DNA of 64,000 bases. Origin: Pseudomonas sp. GD04019 (GTDB lineage Bacteria; Pseudomonadota; Gammaproteobacteria; Pseudomonadales; Pseudomonadaceae). The stretch is taken from contig NZ_JAOEEA010000015.1 of the NCBI RefSeq assembly GCF_029837695.1, positions 1 to 64,000 of the forward strand, in the 5' to 3' direction. The notes beneath the pieces were generated by a model. That model had not been told where the DNA came from, did not search any database, and saw nothing but the letters and a program-made list of their open reading frames with translations. Of the stretch, positions 36,428-45,556 are shown in pieces. The translations under genes and the position numbers were made by a program. Numbering within the stretch: position 1 is the stretch's first letter; every line of letters starts with the position of its first letter.

Positions 36428-37633
36428 GTGACCCAACCTGAAAGCCGCCAGCCAACGATTAATCGAGTCAAATTCGTCTGGGCTTTAGGTATCGCCCAGA
36501 TCCTGGCCTGGAGCACGACGTACTACTTGCCGGCCGTACTGGCGACACCAATCTCCAAGACCATGGGATGGTCACTGACCAGCGTCGTCGCCGGCCTGTC
36601 CTGGGGGCTGCTGGTAGCGGGTATCTGCTCGCCACTGGCAGGCCGCCAGATTGATCGCCACGGGGGGCGGCCCGTCCTAGCCAGCAGCTCGCTGTTGATG
36701 GCGTTGGGGCTGCTTCTGATGGGAGCGGCCGGCAACCTGCTCGTCTACTACCTAGCCTGGACATGCATCGGTGCGGCGATGGCGGCAGGTCTGTACGACG
36801 CGGCGTTTTCCACCCTTGGTCGCTTACTCGGCGACGGTGCACGTACCTCGATGACCGGCCTGACCTTGCTTGGGGGGTTCGCCAGCACGCTGGGCTGGCC
36901 TCTGATTGCGGGCCTGGAACACGAGCTTGGCTGGCGATACAGCTGCTTCGTGCTAGCAGGAGCTCATCTATTTATCGGGCTGCCAATCTACCTCGTGGTG
37001 GTACCCAAAGAAGCTTCAACAGCTGCGCAGAGCAGCCATGCTCAGTCGGCAAATACTCCACCACCATCACCAAAGTACCGACAGCTCTTTCTATTGCTGG
37101 CGCTACTCCTGACGCTTCAATCGCTAGTGGTTTCTGCCGTTTCTGTTCACCTGCTTGATGTGCTGAAACTGCTAGGAATCGCCTCTGTCACCGCGCTCGC
37201 CATTGGCATGGTGATCGGGCCGGCACAGGTAGTGGGCCGCCTCGCGGAGTTTTCCATAGGCCGCAACCTACATCCGACTTGGCCGGCACGAGGAGCCATT
37301 CTGCTGAGTGGTGTTGGCATCGTCATGTTGATGCCTGGTGCGCCATGGCTGGCCTTTGTAGCGATGGCGCTGTATGGAGCTGGCAACGGTATTCTAACCA
37401 TCGCTCGCGGCACGCTGCCCTTGGTGCTTTTCGGCAAAGAAGGATACGGAGCGCGAATGGGGCTACTGGCCCGCCCCATGCTGATCGCTCAAGCCACTGG
37501 CCCGGTTGTGGCCGCAATCGCAGTGGATAAGCTAGGGCCACAAGCCTTGCTGGCGGCAATGACTGTTCTGGTGGCTATAAGCCTGCTGGCAAGCTTCAGC
37601 CTCCCATCGAAATCCGCACCAATCGAGGATTGA
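36428..37633 (+). CDS. MFS transporter of the second arsenic set
   Basis: 401 residues, 12 hydrophobic segments, MFS pattern (GRQIDRHGGRPVLASSSLLM). GTG start at 36428. Its place after arsR and the flavoprotein suggests efflux of an arsenic compound, perhaps arsenite as in ArsK-type proteins; this is inference. It could compensate for the lack of ArsB/ACR3. Confidence 0.75.
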   Translation: MTQPESRQPTINRVKFVWALGIAQILAWSTTYYLPAVLATPISKTMGWSLTSVVAGLSWGLLVAGICSPLAGRQIDRHGGRPVLASSSLLMALGLLLMGAAGNLLVYYLAWTCIGAAMAAGLYDAAFSTLGRLLGDGARTSMTGLTLLGGFASTLGWPLIAGLEHELGWRYSCFVLAGAHLFIGLPIYLVVVPKEASTAAQSSHAQSANTPPPSPKYRQLFLLLALLLTLQSLVVSAVSVHLLDVLKLLGIASVTALAIGMVIGPAQVVGRLAEFSIGRNLHPTWPARGAILLSGVGIVMLMPGAPWLAFVAMALYGAGNGILTIARGTLPLVLFGKEGYGARMGLLARPMLIAQATGPVVAAIAVDKLGPQALLAAMTVLVAISLLASFSLPSKSAPIED

Positions 37634-37975
37634 AGATCGCCAGTAGCACGTTCTCAGTTAATCGCGAACGGCCACTTTTGACCTGGTCCTTTGGAAAGCT
37701 CGCCTCGCAAATGACCGTCGTTCGTCCCGATGCTAGGTTGCCCCAGGCGGGGAGCAATATCTCAGGCAATCAATCTGAATCCAGAAGCGACAAAGGCAAC
37801 TAGGCGCTCTAGGACGAGCTTTATAGGTCTTTATAGTCAATTATAGAGCGATTATAGAATCCCATTTCTGGACGCAGATTTTGCGTAGTCCGCTTATGGC
37901 TGGGAGTGCTCAACCGCGGCCTCACGCAGCCAAGAAAGTCAGCGAAGTAGTCACATAGGGATGCGGCTCAACGGA
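37634..37975. other. Non-coding stretch with phased TTATAG repeats
   Basis: No gene is visible. At 37821, 37831, 37841 and 37852 lie four TTATAG hexamers spaced 10, 10 and 11 bp, that is, one helical turn apart. The stretch lies between the MFS gene and the convergent DUF6088-like gene. Confidence 0.55.
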
Positions 37976-38581
37976 TCAAGCACGCTTCGACTGAGCACAG
38001 ATTGCATCAGCCATCCAGCCAGGCATAGATCCTTGTGCTGACTCCAGAGCCTGCCATTCGCTCTCAGGCAACAAGGTGTGAAGCCTTGCCACAGCCTTCG
38101 TTGCACTGGGCTCGCCCATCCATTGCAGCGCTCGAATTGCATCCCCAGCCAGCGTCGCTCCAAGCGACATTAGCCACGCCGGTGCGCATCTGATTTCAAC
38201 CCGATACGCACCAAACCGAAGCGTGCGAGCTTGGCCGTTGGTTAGGAAAATTTCGCGCAAAGGCATCTGAGTCGTCAGACCTAGCGCATTCGCTACATAA
38301 CCCCCGTGCCGAACAATGACCTCGTTCGTGACAGCAGCTAGCGATTGGATGACCTTGTAGGGTCTTGGAGGAAGGAAGCCATGTGGGCCGTATTTTGTGG
38401 CTACTGGTACCACATACAATCCGCGCGACACCCTCATCAGGCGTCCACGGTGTACCAAGCGGGACAGACATCGCGATACTGCGGCACGGCTTCCTAAATT
38501 CAGAAATAGTTCTGGGGTAAGCACTTGGCCTTCTGGAAAGCGCTGACTAGCTTCCAGGATCAACTCGTGGAGTGGTTTCAT
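37976..38581 (-). CDS. DUF6088 / AbiEi-like antitoxin-type protein
   Basis: 201 residues. N-terminal winged helix (VLTPELFLNLGSRAAVSRCLSRL, GRLMRVSRGLYVVPV) followed by the domain seen in DUF6088/AbiEi-type transcriptional regulators (VIVRHGGYVANALGLTTQMP, REIFLTNGQARTLRFG). AbiEi-type proteins are antitoxins of a nucleotidyltransferase toxin (AbiEii); no such toxin is adjacent, so it is an orphan here. Confidence 0.65.
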   Translation of the reverse strand: MKPLHELILEASQRFPEGQVLTPELFLNLGSRAAVSRCLSRLVHRGRLMRVSRGLYVVPVATKYGPHGFLPPRPYKVIQSLAAVTNEVIVRHGGYVANALGLTTQMPLREIFLTNGQARTLRFGAYRVEIRCAPAWLMSLGATLAGDAIRALQWMGEPSATKAVARLHTLLPESEWQALESAQGSMPGWMADAICAQSKRA

Positions 38582-38666
38582 ACGGATTTACCGCTAACGT
38601 CTTGAAGCAAGCCTCCCGCGCAGTACCTATTGAGAGCCAAATCTCTCGGCGATGGCCATTCGCACC

Positions 38667-39110
38667 TCAGGCCGAACCCATTGAAGAGCTGTAAACCTGA
38701 TGCTTCGCCGCGTCCAACGCATGCCGGCATTCTCTCTGAGAATACGTATTGCCTGAAGCTGTCGTGAAGTCGTAACCCAAGACTCGCTCGTCCTGGTCAT
38801 AGACCCTTACCAGCTCTGTCAGCCTCTCCATCGTCCAATCAGCGGATCCATTCAGGCGTGCAGGCAGCACAACCTGGATCGCTTCGATCAGCGTCCCAGC
38901 TGTGCGCCTTTTCAGCATGTCCTCAAGCTCATCCTCTGATGGTATTAGAAGCATCGTTCTCCACGCTGCTGCCTTCTGGCGTCGGTTCACCATCACGTAG
39001 AACCAAGGGCGATGCTCCTCGAACTCGACGAATCGCCACATTTGGGTGTCCTCCCCAAGCAGCGGCGGATACGCGATTTCAGCGCGCCTGTACGTGATAA
39101 ACATCAGCAC
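38667..39110 (-). CDS. Hypothetical protein
   Basis: 147 residues, not recognised. It has no signal or membrane segment and contains RPWFYVMVNRRQKAAAWRTM and acidic stretches. It stands alone between the DUF6088-like gene and the XRE gene. Start is ATG at 39110 or 39104. Confidence 0.5.
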   Translation of the reverse strand: MLMFITYRRAEIAYPPLLGEDTQMWRFVEFEEHRPWFYVMVNRRQKAAAWRTMLLIPSEDELEDMLKRRTAGTLIEAIQVVLPARLNGSADWTMERLTELVRVYDQDERVLGYDFTTASGNTYSQRECRHALDAAKHQVYSSSMGSA

Positions 39111-39187
39111 ATCCTCTTTTAAGCTATATATAGCATAGCCCCAGAGACGCTAAAAAGGCTTCATCGTTCCTTTTGCGAGACAGCAAA

Positions 39188-39478
39188 ATGGAACTCAACG
39201 AAGCCCTTGGTCTGGTGATCAAGAATCTACGAAATTCGAGGGAACTACCTCAGGAAGGGTTGGGCCCCAGTCAGAGCTACATCAGCGCGATCGAGCGCGG
39301 TAAGTGGAAGCCATCCATCGAAAAGGTTGAACAGATTGCCGACGTTGTCGGCATTCACCCTTTGACGCTTCTGGTTCTGGCTTATCAAAGGCAAACACCT
39401 GGACTAAAGCCTGATGAGCTGCTGAAAAAGATCCAACGAGAAATTACGAGCCTGAAAGGCAGTTTGTCACTTGAGTAG
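39188..39478 (+). CDS. XRE-family HTH regulator
   Basis: 96 residues. Helix-turn-helix LGLVIKNLRNSRELPQEGL, SQSYISAIERGKWKPSIEKV, then a short helical tail (LKPDELLKKIQREI). Probable regulator of island functions; it precedes the AbrB-like gene by 10 bp and they likely form a unit. Confidence 0.75.
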   Translation: MELNEALGLVIKNLRNSRELPQEGLGPSQSYISAIERGKWKPSIEKVEQIADVVGIHPLTLLVLAYQRQTPGLKPDELLKKIQREITSLKGSLSLE

Positions 39479-39488
39479 GCATGTGCAG

Positions 39489-39722
39489 ATGAAGTCGATG
39501 CAGGTGGTGATTGAGGACTGGGATGGCGACGGTGCTATCCGCATTCCCGATGAGGTACTTCAGGAGTTGGGTGTCGACGTCGGGGACAGCCTCTACCTCA
39601 TCGAAGAATATATCGGCTCCACCCGCTGCCTTGTGCTCAGTAAGTCGCCGCAGATTCCCGAACGGATAGATGAGCTTGTGAACACGTGGGACGGCTCCGC
39701 CCCGAAGCATCCAGCGAAATAA
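39489..39722 (+). CDS. AbrB/MazE-type swapped-hairpin protein
   Basis: 77 residues. MQVVIEDWDGDGAIRIPDEV and LQELGVDVGDSLYLIEEY are the AbrB/SpoVT/MazE swapped-hairpin DNA-binding core. Usually an antitoxin or regulator; no toxin is visible downstream. ATG at 39489 chosen; upstream TTG at 39471 is possible. Confidence 0.7.
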   Translation: MKSMQVVIEDWDGDGAIRIPDEVLQELGVDVGDSLYLIEEYIGSTRCLVLSKSPQIPERIDELVNTWDGSAPKHPAK

Positions 39723-39813
39723 TCTGGTTTCGCGATCCCCTGCCAGCTATCCTATGCGCGCAGCCCAAGAGCTTCCTCTCCCGGGCGTTGTACCGGTGAT
39801 GAAACTTGGTTCG

Positions 39814-39837
39814 AGGCGGCCCCTAAGGCCGCCTTTA
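39814..39837 (+). terminator. Intrinsic terminator
   Basis: AGGCGGCC-CCTAA-GGCCGCCT followed by TTT, after the AbrB-like gene and also at the end of the convergent small gene. Confidence 0.7.
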
Positions 39838-40095
39838 TCATTTCTGGCTGACAGAAGCCGGAACGAACTCTTTGAATGTGGAGCTGAAGACTGGCCCCAT
39901 AGCGCCCAATGGCAAGGTCTCCGATTGCTCCTCTATCCTCCCGGCCAAGATCACGTCATCTCGCGAAGGGAAGTGGCGCAACAGAAACTTGGCATCGTTC
40001 CGTACCTTCTCGGGCACGCCGCTATCTCGAGACAAGTTGACGAGGAAATCTCGGGTCTGTACCACCGCGCGTGAGCGCTCATCAGGCATTGTCAT
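39838..40095 (-). CDS. BPSL0761-family protein
   Basis: 85 residues: MTMPDERSRAVVQTRDFLVN, RNDAKFLLRHFPS. This small family is common in Pseudomonas and Burkholderia genomic islands beside umuC-like genes; function unknown. It lies 80 bp downstream of the umuC 3' fragment in the same direction. Confidence 0.7.
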   Translation of the reverse strand: MTMPDERSRAVVQTRDFLVNLSRDSGVPEKVRNDAKFLLRHFPSRDDVILAGRIEEQSETLPLGAMGPVFSSTFKEFVPASVSQK

Positions 40096-40175
40096 TTCAA
40101 TTCCCCAGAAAGCCGGATGCAGTCAGTCTCACCCAACCAGGTCATGATCGCCAGCACCTCGGCTGAAGAGTGGAT

Positions 40176-41330
40176 TCATCCCCGCACCCCAATCAGCTCA
40201 TCCCAGCAGGTCGTATAACGCTGACTCAGCATGTCGCGTCGCATGGCCCACTTCGGTTTCTTCGGCACTCGGCCAAAACGCACAGCGCCCCGCCCTTCCC
40301 GCTCGTTGATGCTGTCGATCACTGTCATCAGTTTTTCGGCACCTGGGCGCGGGGTCGGTGTGAATAGATCTGCAGTCACCTCTCCGCGCTGACTCAGATC
40401 CATCAGCAGGATGGAGCACTTCGAGAACGGAAATCCTGGGCGATAGATCTGGCCCAAGCCACGCTGGGCCAGCGCGAGAATCTCACGGGTATCGTCAGTG
40501 GGCGCCGGCAGCGCCAGGGTGATGGCATTGGCATAACGAGGACATTTGAGGTCCGCCAGCTGGGTCTGCAGGCCAACCTGGATAGTGCTGCACAGCGACT
40601 GCTGCTTTCGCAGCTTCTCCGCTGCACGAGTGACATACGAGGTTAGCGCCTCACGGATTGGCGGCAGCTCCGTTTGGCGGGTTCCAAACATCTTGCTCGA
40701 GCAGATGGCTTGCTTGGGTGGAGGCCCCTGGTGGAAACCGATGCAACTGACGCCACGCAGCTCACGCGCCGTACGCTCCATGGTCACGCCAAAAGTCTTT
40801 CGCAGCGTACCGACATCGAACTGCGCCAAATCCCAGGCAGTAGAAATGTTCAACGCGGCCAGCTTCGCCGCGGAGCGGTGGCCAACGCCCCACACCTCAC
40901 TCACCGGCGCGAGACGCAGCAGTTTTTCCTGGCGAACCGGATCGGTTAGATCGAGCACACCGCCGGTACCCCTCCACTTTTTCGCGGCCCAATTGGCCAG
41001 CTTCGCCAACGTCTTGGTAGTGCCGATGCCTACCCCCACAGGCATGCCTATATCGCGCGCCAGGCGCTGGCGAATGCTCCACGCAAGTCCCTCCAGGTCC
41101 TCGACGCCCGTCATGTCTCCCCAGGCCTCGTCGATGGAATACACCTCGATGCCGGGCAGCATGTCAGCCATCACTCGCATGACGCGGTTGCTGATGTCGG
41201 CATAGAGCGTGTAGTTGCTGGACCGGACAGCGACACCATGTTCACGTATCAGCTTGCGGACGTCATGAAACGGCGCCCCCATAGGTATGCCCAGAGCCTT
41301 GGCCTCCGAAGTGCGAGCAATCACGCATCC
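40176..41330 (-). pseudogene. umuC, 3' fragment (split by insertion)
   Basis: About 384 codons of a Y-family polymerase V catalytic subunit (UmuC/RulB), reading GCVIARTSEAKALGIPMG, SIDEAWGDMTG, RAAEKLRKQQSL. The first 40 codons, ending VVVLSNND, are at 54127-54246. Joined at the shared 7 bp, the two parts give a normal-length UmuC of 424 residues in frame. The insertion (41338-54126) therefore inactivates the gene. An internal ATG at 41324 could still make a protein lacking part of the catalytic palm. Confidence 0.92.
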
Positions 41331-41337
41331 ATCGTTG
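41331..41337. repeat. Junction repeat, left
   Basis: ATCGTTG, identical to 54127-54133; target duplication or recombination core of the element inserted in umuC. Confidence 0.75.
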
Positions 41338-41695
41338 TATCTGAATGACGCTAACAGTTAGTAGTGCATAACATATTGATATTTAACGATATTGTTACGC
41401 TAACAATTTTTCGTCCTTCGCAGCCTAAATCAGGGCTTTTCAGTCCGACCCACCCCCATGCGGCCAACTAGCTGCCCGCCTCGAATGTCGTGTCCCTGGG
41501 GCCGCGAGGCCCCAAAAAACTTTGAATGAACTTCATGAGCGTGCACATCTGTTGTCGGCTGGAGTCGTTCGGTTGTTCGGAAGAGCAGGCGAAACCGAAA
41601 AGCACACGGAGTCCTCGCATAACGTCCTTGGCTCGCAGCACTATTACGGAGACCGAAGCGTTCCCGGCCAATCAGGGCTGCTGAGAGGGCCTACA
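41338..41695. other. Left end of the element, no clear gene
   Basis: AT-rich end with ACGCTAACA twice (41348 and about 41397) and CTAACAGTTAG, which may be recombinase arm sites. A hairpin TGGGGCC-GCGA-GGCCCCA lies at 41497-41514. Small overlapping reading frames on both strands have no support. Confidence 0.4.
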
Positions 41696-42112
41696 TCACC
41701 GACACTCCCGGCCTTCTCCGCACCCTGGAGCGCCAAGGTACTTTCGGCCGGCCAGGCGCTCGGGCAGCCAGATGAGCAAGGGTGCCGCCCCCAGTGCCAG
41801 CAATAGCCACAGTCTGGAGAACTGCTCGCCATGCGGGTCGAAGCCATAAGCCAGCAGCCCGCCGAGCGCGAGCAACAGGAAGTACGGCGCCGTGAGGTAG
41901 CAGTGAAGTCGGCGGCAGCGTGCGGCATTGACCAGGCAGGCGCCACCCATCACCGCCAGCGCGGCGCTTGCGGCCAGGAATAGCGTGGGGTGTCGATCTG
42001 CCAGAAGAATGGTTAGCGTCGCGACAACGGCAGGCAGCCCCCAGAAGCTGATCACCTGCCATGTCTGGCGCAGGCTGTCACCCCTGCCGAGTTCATTAGT
42101 CTTAATGTTCAT
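41696..42112 (-). CDS. Mer-operon inner-membrane protein, unknown
   Basis: 138 residues with four hydrophobic segments (ISFWGLPAVVATLTILLA, LFLAASAALAVMGGACLVNA, YLTAPYFLLLALGGLLAYG, LWLLLALGAAPLLIWL). It is the last gene of the leftward merTPCA operon, 19 bp after merA. I do not recognise a named Mer protein; a mercury transport accessory is possible. Confidence 0.6.
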   Translation of the reverse strand: MNIKTNELGRGDSLRQTWQVISFWGLPAVVATLTILLADRHPTLFLAASAALAVMGGACLVNAARCRRLHCYLTAPYFLLLALGGLLAYGFDPHGEQFSRLWLLLALGAAPLLIWLPERLAGRKYLGAPGCGEGRECR

Positions 42113-42130
42113 GTTTGCACCTCGCATTCT

Positions 42131-43825
42131 TTACCCGGCGCAGCAGGACAATTGCTTCACGTCCTTACTGAAGGTTTGCGCCGCGAGCTTCAGGCCCTCG
42201 ACCATGGTCAGGTAGGGGAACAATTGGTCGGCTAGTTCCTGCACCGTCATCCGGGCGCGGATGGCGAGGGCGGCCGTCTGAATCAGCTCGCCCGCTTCCG
42301 GGGTCACTGCCTGCACGCCCAGCAGTCGGCCCGAGCCCGTTTCGGCGACCAGCTTGATGAACCCCCGTGTGTCAAAGTTCGCCAGAGCGCGCGGCACGTT
42401 GTCCAGGGTCAAGGTGCGGCTGTCGGTTTCGAGGCCGGCTTGGTGCGCTTCCGCTTCGCTGAAGCCGACGGTGGCCACCTGCGGATCGGTGAACACCACG
42501 GCCGGCATGGTGTCGAGATTGAGCATTGCCTCGCCGCCGGTCATGTTGATCGCCGCGCGATTGCCGGCCGCCGCCGCGACATAGACGAACTGCGGCTGGT
42601 TGGTGCAGTCGCCGGCCGCATAAATATCCGCTTTGCTGCTGCGCATGCCCTGGTCGATCTGGATGGCACCGCGTTCATCCAGCTGCACGCCGGCCGCTTC
42701 CAGGTTCAGGCCGTGGGTGTTGGGCGTGCGTCCGGTGGCGACGAGCAGTTGGTCGACCCGCACTTCACCGTGCTTGGTGGTCAGCACGAACTCGCCGTTG
42801 GCATGGGCCACCTGGCTGGCTTGCGTCTGTTCCAGCACTTCGATGCCCTCCAGGCGGAAGGCCGCCGTCAGCGCTGCGCCGATGGCCGGATCTTCACGGA
42901 AGAACAGCGAGTTGCGCGCCAGGATGGTGACGCGGCTACCCAGCCGGGCAAAGGCTTGCGCCAGCTCCAAGGCCACCACGGATGAGCCGATCACGGCGAG
43001 CCGTTGCGGAATACTGCTGCTTGCCAGCGCCTTTTCCGAGTTCCAAAAGGGGGTATCTTGCAGTCCGGGAATCGGCGGCACGGCCGCACTGGCGCCGGTG
43101 GCAATCAGGCAGCGGTCGAAGGTCACGATGCGCTCGCCCCCCTCGACCAGTTCCACACTGAGCGTGTGGCTGTCCTGGAAGCGGGCGGAGCCACGCAGCA
43201 CGGTGATGGCTGGGGTGCTTTCCAGAATGCCTTCGTACTTGGCGTGGCGCAGTTCGTCGACACGACCCTGTTGCTGGGCGAGCAACCGTTCGCGCAAGAC
43301 AAGCGGCGGCGTGGCGGGCAGTCCGCCATCAAACGGACTTTCGCGGCGCAGATGGGCCACGTGCGCGGCGCGAATCATGATCTTGGAGGGCACGCAGCCG
43401 ACGTTGACGCAGGTGCCGCCGATGATGCCGCGCTCGATCAGGGTGACGCGGGCCCCCCTTTCTACCGCCTTGAGCGCGGCCGCCATGGCGGCGCCACCAC
43501 TGCCGATAACCGCCACGTGAAGCCTGTCACCCTCTTTCCCGGCGTCAGTGCCACCGCTCAGCCAGCCCCGTGCCTTATCGAGCAGGCCGGGACGGGTAGG
43601 TAGCGTGATGTCTTCGAACGCCGCTCGATACCCCAGGGCCTCGACGGCGGCCTGCATTTGTTCACGGCTTACGGCCTCGTCGACCTTCAATTCGGCCCTC
43701 CCACTGGCGTAGGAAACATCCGCCCGATGCACGCCCGGAATCTTCTCCAAGGCCTCTTTCACATGCACGACACAGGATGCGCAGGTCATGCCAATGATTT
43801 TCAGTTCGGTCATAACGTTACTCAT
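42131..43825 (-). CDS. MerA mercuric reductase
   Basis: 564 residues. N-terminal HMA domain (GMTCASCVVHV), FAD motif IGSGGAAMAAALKAVE, redox active GGTCVNVGCVPSK, NADPH-binding IGSSVVALELAQAFARLG, and the C-terminal vicinal CC (LSCCAG) that captures Hg(II). It reduces Hg(II) to Hg(0) with NADPH. ATG at 43825; the frame to 44203 runs over merC. Confidence 0.96.
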   Translation of the reverse strand: MSNVMTELKIIGMTCASCVVHVKEALEKIPGVHRADVSYASGRAELKVDEAVSREQMQAAVEALGYRAAFEDITLPTRPGLLDKARGWLSGGTDAGKEGDRLHVAVIGSGGAAMAAALKAVERGARVTLIERGIIGGTCVNVGCVPSKIMIRAAHVAHLRRESPFDGGLPATPPLVLRERLLAQQQGRVDELRHAKYEGILESTPAITVLRGSARFQDSHTLSVELVEGGERIVTFDRCLIATGASAAVPPIPGLQDTPFWNSEKALASSSIPQRLAVIGSSVVALELAQAFARLGSRVTILARNSLFFREDPAIGAALTAAFRLEGIEVLEQTQASQVAHANGEFVLTTKHGEVRVDQLLVATGRTPNTHGLNLEAAGVQLDERGAIQIDQGMRSSKADIYAAGDCTNQPQFVYVAAAAGNRAAINMTGGEAMLNLDTMPAVVFTDPQVATVGFSEAEAHQAGLETDSRTLTLDNVPRALANFDTRGFIKLVAETGSGRLLGVQAVTPEAGELIQTAALAIRARMTVQELADQLFPYLTMVEGLKLAAQTFSKDVKQLSCCAG

Positions 43826-43845
43826 TGAATCGTCTCTTGTGAGGT

Positions 43846-44280
43846 TCACTGGTTTGGCGGCGTCGGACAGGACGCCGGGGAGCAACGGCGGTGCGCGGGC
43901 GACACGAAGTCCCAGATGGACACCCCAAACATGACGGCCAGGCCGATATAGAGCAGCCAGCCGCTCCGCCAGCCGTGAGCCAGCATCAAAAACACCGCTA
44001 CCAGCACCAGGGCCGGGCCGATCAGGCCAGGCGCAGCGCGTCGCCACTGCCGGTGACTGAACCAGCCGAGGGCATTGACGAGCAGAGCCACGCCGGCAAA
44101 CAACGGCAACAGCGTGGTGATGAACAGGCCTTCCCATTGGCTCAAAAAGCCCAGTCCGATCGTGGCGCCCAGGCTGGCAAGGGCGGGAAAGCACGAGGCG
44201 CAACCTATGGCGGAAACCAGCACGCCGACGGAACCGGCTTTGTCACCGATCCGTGTGAACAGATTGAAAGAATTTGCCAT
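43846..44280 (-). CDS. MerC mercury transporter
   Basis: 144 residues, four membrane helices, Cys pair in SAIGCASCFPALASLGATIG in the first helix, and C-terminal cysteines (RRCSPASC). Inner-membrane Hg(II) uptake protein. Between merP and merA in the operon. Confidence 0.88.
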   Translation of the reverse strand: MANSFNLFTRIGDKAGSVGVLVSAIGCASCFPALASLGATIGLGFLSQWEGLFITTLLPLFAGVALLVNALGWFSHRQWRRAAPGLIGPALVLVAVFLMLAHGWRSGWLLYIGLAVMFGVSIWDFVSPAHRRCSPASCPTPPNQ

Positions 44281-44292
44281 CGGAATGCCCGC

Positions 44293-44568
44293 CTATTGCT
44301 TGACGCTGGACGGGTAGCCGGCGTCCTCTGTCGCCTTGGTCAGCGCCTGCGCACTGGTCTTGGCATCGTCGAAGGTGACGATGGCTTCGCGCTTCTCATA
44401 ACTCACCTCGGCCTTGGTCACGCCCTCGACCTTGGTCAGCGCTTTCTTCACCGTGATTGGGCAAGCGGCGCAGGTCATGCCCGGCACCGACAGGGTGATG
44501 ATTTGGGAGGCGGCCCACACTGGGGAAACCACGGCAATGAGGGCGAGAGCGGCAAGCAGCTTTTTCAT
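44293..44568 (-). CDS. MerP periplasmic mercury-binding protein
   Basis: 91 residues, signal peptide (MKKLLAALALIAVVSPVWA) and one HMA domain with GMTCAACPITVKKAL. Scavenges Hg(II) in the periplasm for MerT/MerC. Confidence 0.93.
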   Translation of the reverse strand: MKKLLAALALIAVVSPVWAASQIITLSVPGMTCAACPITVKKALTKVEGVTKAEVSYEKREAIVTFDDAKTSAQALTKATEDAGYPSSVKQ

Positions 44569-44581
44569 GACCAACTCCTGA

Positions 44582-44932
44582 TTAGTAGAACAAGGGGAGG
44601 ATGTAGGGGAAAGCGAGCGCGACCAGCACCAAGGCCGTCACGACCCAAAAAACGAGCTTGTAGATGGTGCTTACCTGGGGATCAGCGCAGACCTCACCGG
44701 GTATGCAGACTTGAGCCGGGCGGAAAATGCGCCGGTAAGCGAAGAACAGCGCAACCAGTGCCGCGCCAATGAAGAACGGGCGGTAAGGTTCCAGAACGGT
44801 GAGGCTGCCGATCCAGGCACCGCTGAAGCCCAAGGCGATCAGCACCAGCGGCCCCAGGCAGCACGTGGACGCGAGGATTGCCGCCAGACCTCCAGTGAGG
44901 AGTGCACCGCGCCCATTTCGCGATTCAGACAT
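44582..44932 (-). CDS. MerT mercury transporter
   Basis: 116 residues, three membrane helices, Cys pair STCCLGPLVLIALGFSG in helix 1 and a second pair in QVCIPGEVCADPQ. First structural gene of the leftward mer operon, read from the mer promoter at 44968-44998. Confidence 0.93.
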   Translation of the reverse strand: MSESRNGRGALLTGGLAAILASTCCLGPLVLIALGFSGAWIGSLTVLEPYRPFFIGAALVALFFAYRRIFRPAQVCIPGEVCADPQVSTIYKLVFWVVTALVLVALAFPYILPLFY

Positions 44933-44967
44933 ACGTTCATCCTTCCGAGTGGTTGATCGATGGGTTA

Positions 44968-44998
44968 AGGTTATTTCCGTAGTTAGGTACGGGGTCAA
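44968..44998 (-). promoter_or_regulatory. MerR operator and mer promoter
   Basis: Minus strand: TTGACC, a 19-bp spacer containing CCGTAC-CTAA-CTACGG, then TAACCT. The long spacer and dyad are the classical MerR-activated mer promoter. Confidence 0.9.
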
Positions 44999-45003
44999 GC
45001 GGC

Positions 45004-45414
45004 ATGCACAACGCGGTGGAAAGCCTGACCATCGGCGCCTTTGCCAAGGCAGCCGGGGTTAACGTGGAAACCATTCGGTTCTATCAACGCAAGGGGCTGT
45101 TACCCGAACCGGACAAGCCCTACGGCAGCATTCGCCGCTATGGCGAGGCGGATGTCGCACGGGTGAGATTCGTGAAGTCCGCGCAACGGCTGGGCTTTAG
45201 CCTTGATGAAGTGGCCGGACTGTTGCGACTGGACGACGGCGCGCACTGCGACGAAGCGCGTGTGCTCGCCGAGCAGAAGCTTGAGGATGTGCGTGAGAAA
45301 CTCGCGGATCTTCAGCGGATCGAGTCGGTCTTGGCGCAGCTGGTTGATGACTGTTGCGCGAGCCAAGGGACAGTGAGCTGTCCGCTGATCGTTTCGCTGC
45401 AAGCGAGCAAGTGA
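45004..45414 (+). CDS. MerR mercury-responsive regulator
   Basis: 136 residues. HTH LTIGAFAKAAGVNVETIRFY, dimer helix and the three Hg ligands Cys in AHCDEARVL and DDCCASQGTVSCPL. Divergent from merTPCA. A perfect inverted repeat at 45491-45513 lies downstream. Confidence 0.95.
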   Translation: MHNAVESLTIGAFAKAAGVNVETIRFYQRKGLLPEPDKPYGSIRRYGEADVARVRFVKSAQRLGFSLDEVAGLLRLDDGAHCDEARVLAEQKLEDVREKLADLQRIESVLAQLVDDCCASQGTVSCPLIVSLQASK

Positions 45415-45490
45415 CCGCCCGCACTTCGCGCGTTAGCCCACGATTTCCCGTTTGTCAGGGCTCTCTGTTTGTCGGTCTGAAGGTGGAAAG

Positions 45491-45513
45491 AGCGGCGCTC
45501 ATTGAGCGCCGCT
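45491..45513 (+). terminator. Hairpin after merR
   Basis: AGCGGCGCTCA-T-TGAGCGCCGCT, 11-bp perfect arms. No T-run, so a weak terminator call. Confidence 0.45.
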
Positions 45514-45556
45514 GACTGGGCAAAGGAGCACTTGCAAAGGCCCTAGGTTGGTACTG

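Noticed and set aside
41497..41520. Rho-independent terminator for a rightward gene
   Set aside because: The hairpin is followed by A residues, not T, in the rightward direction, and no gene ends just before it.
41522..41806. Small rightward reading frame near the left end of the element
   Set aside because: No domain, and it overlaps the 3' end of the mer membrane gene on the other strand.
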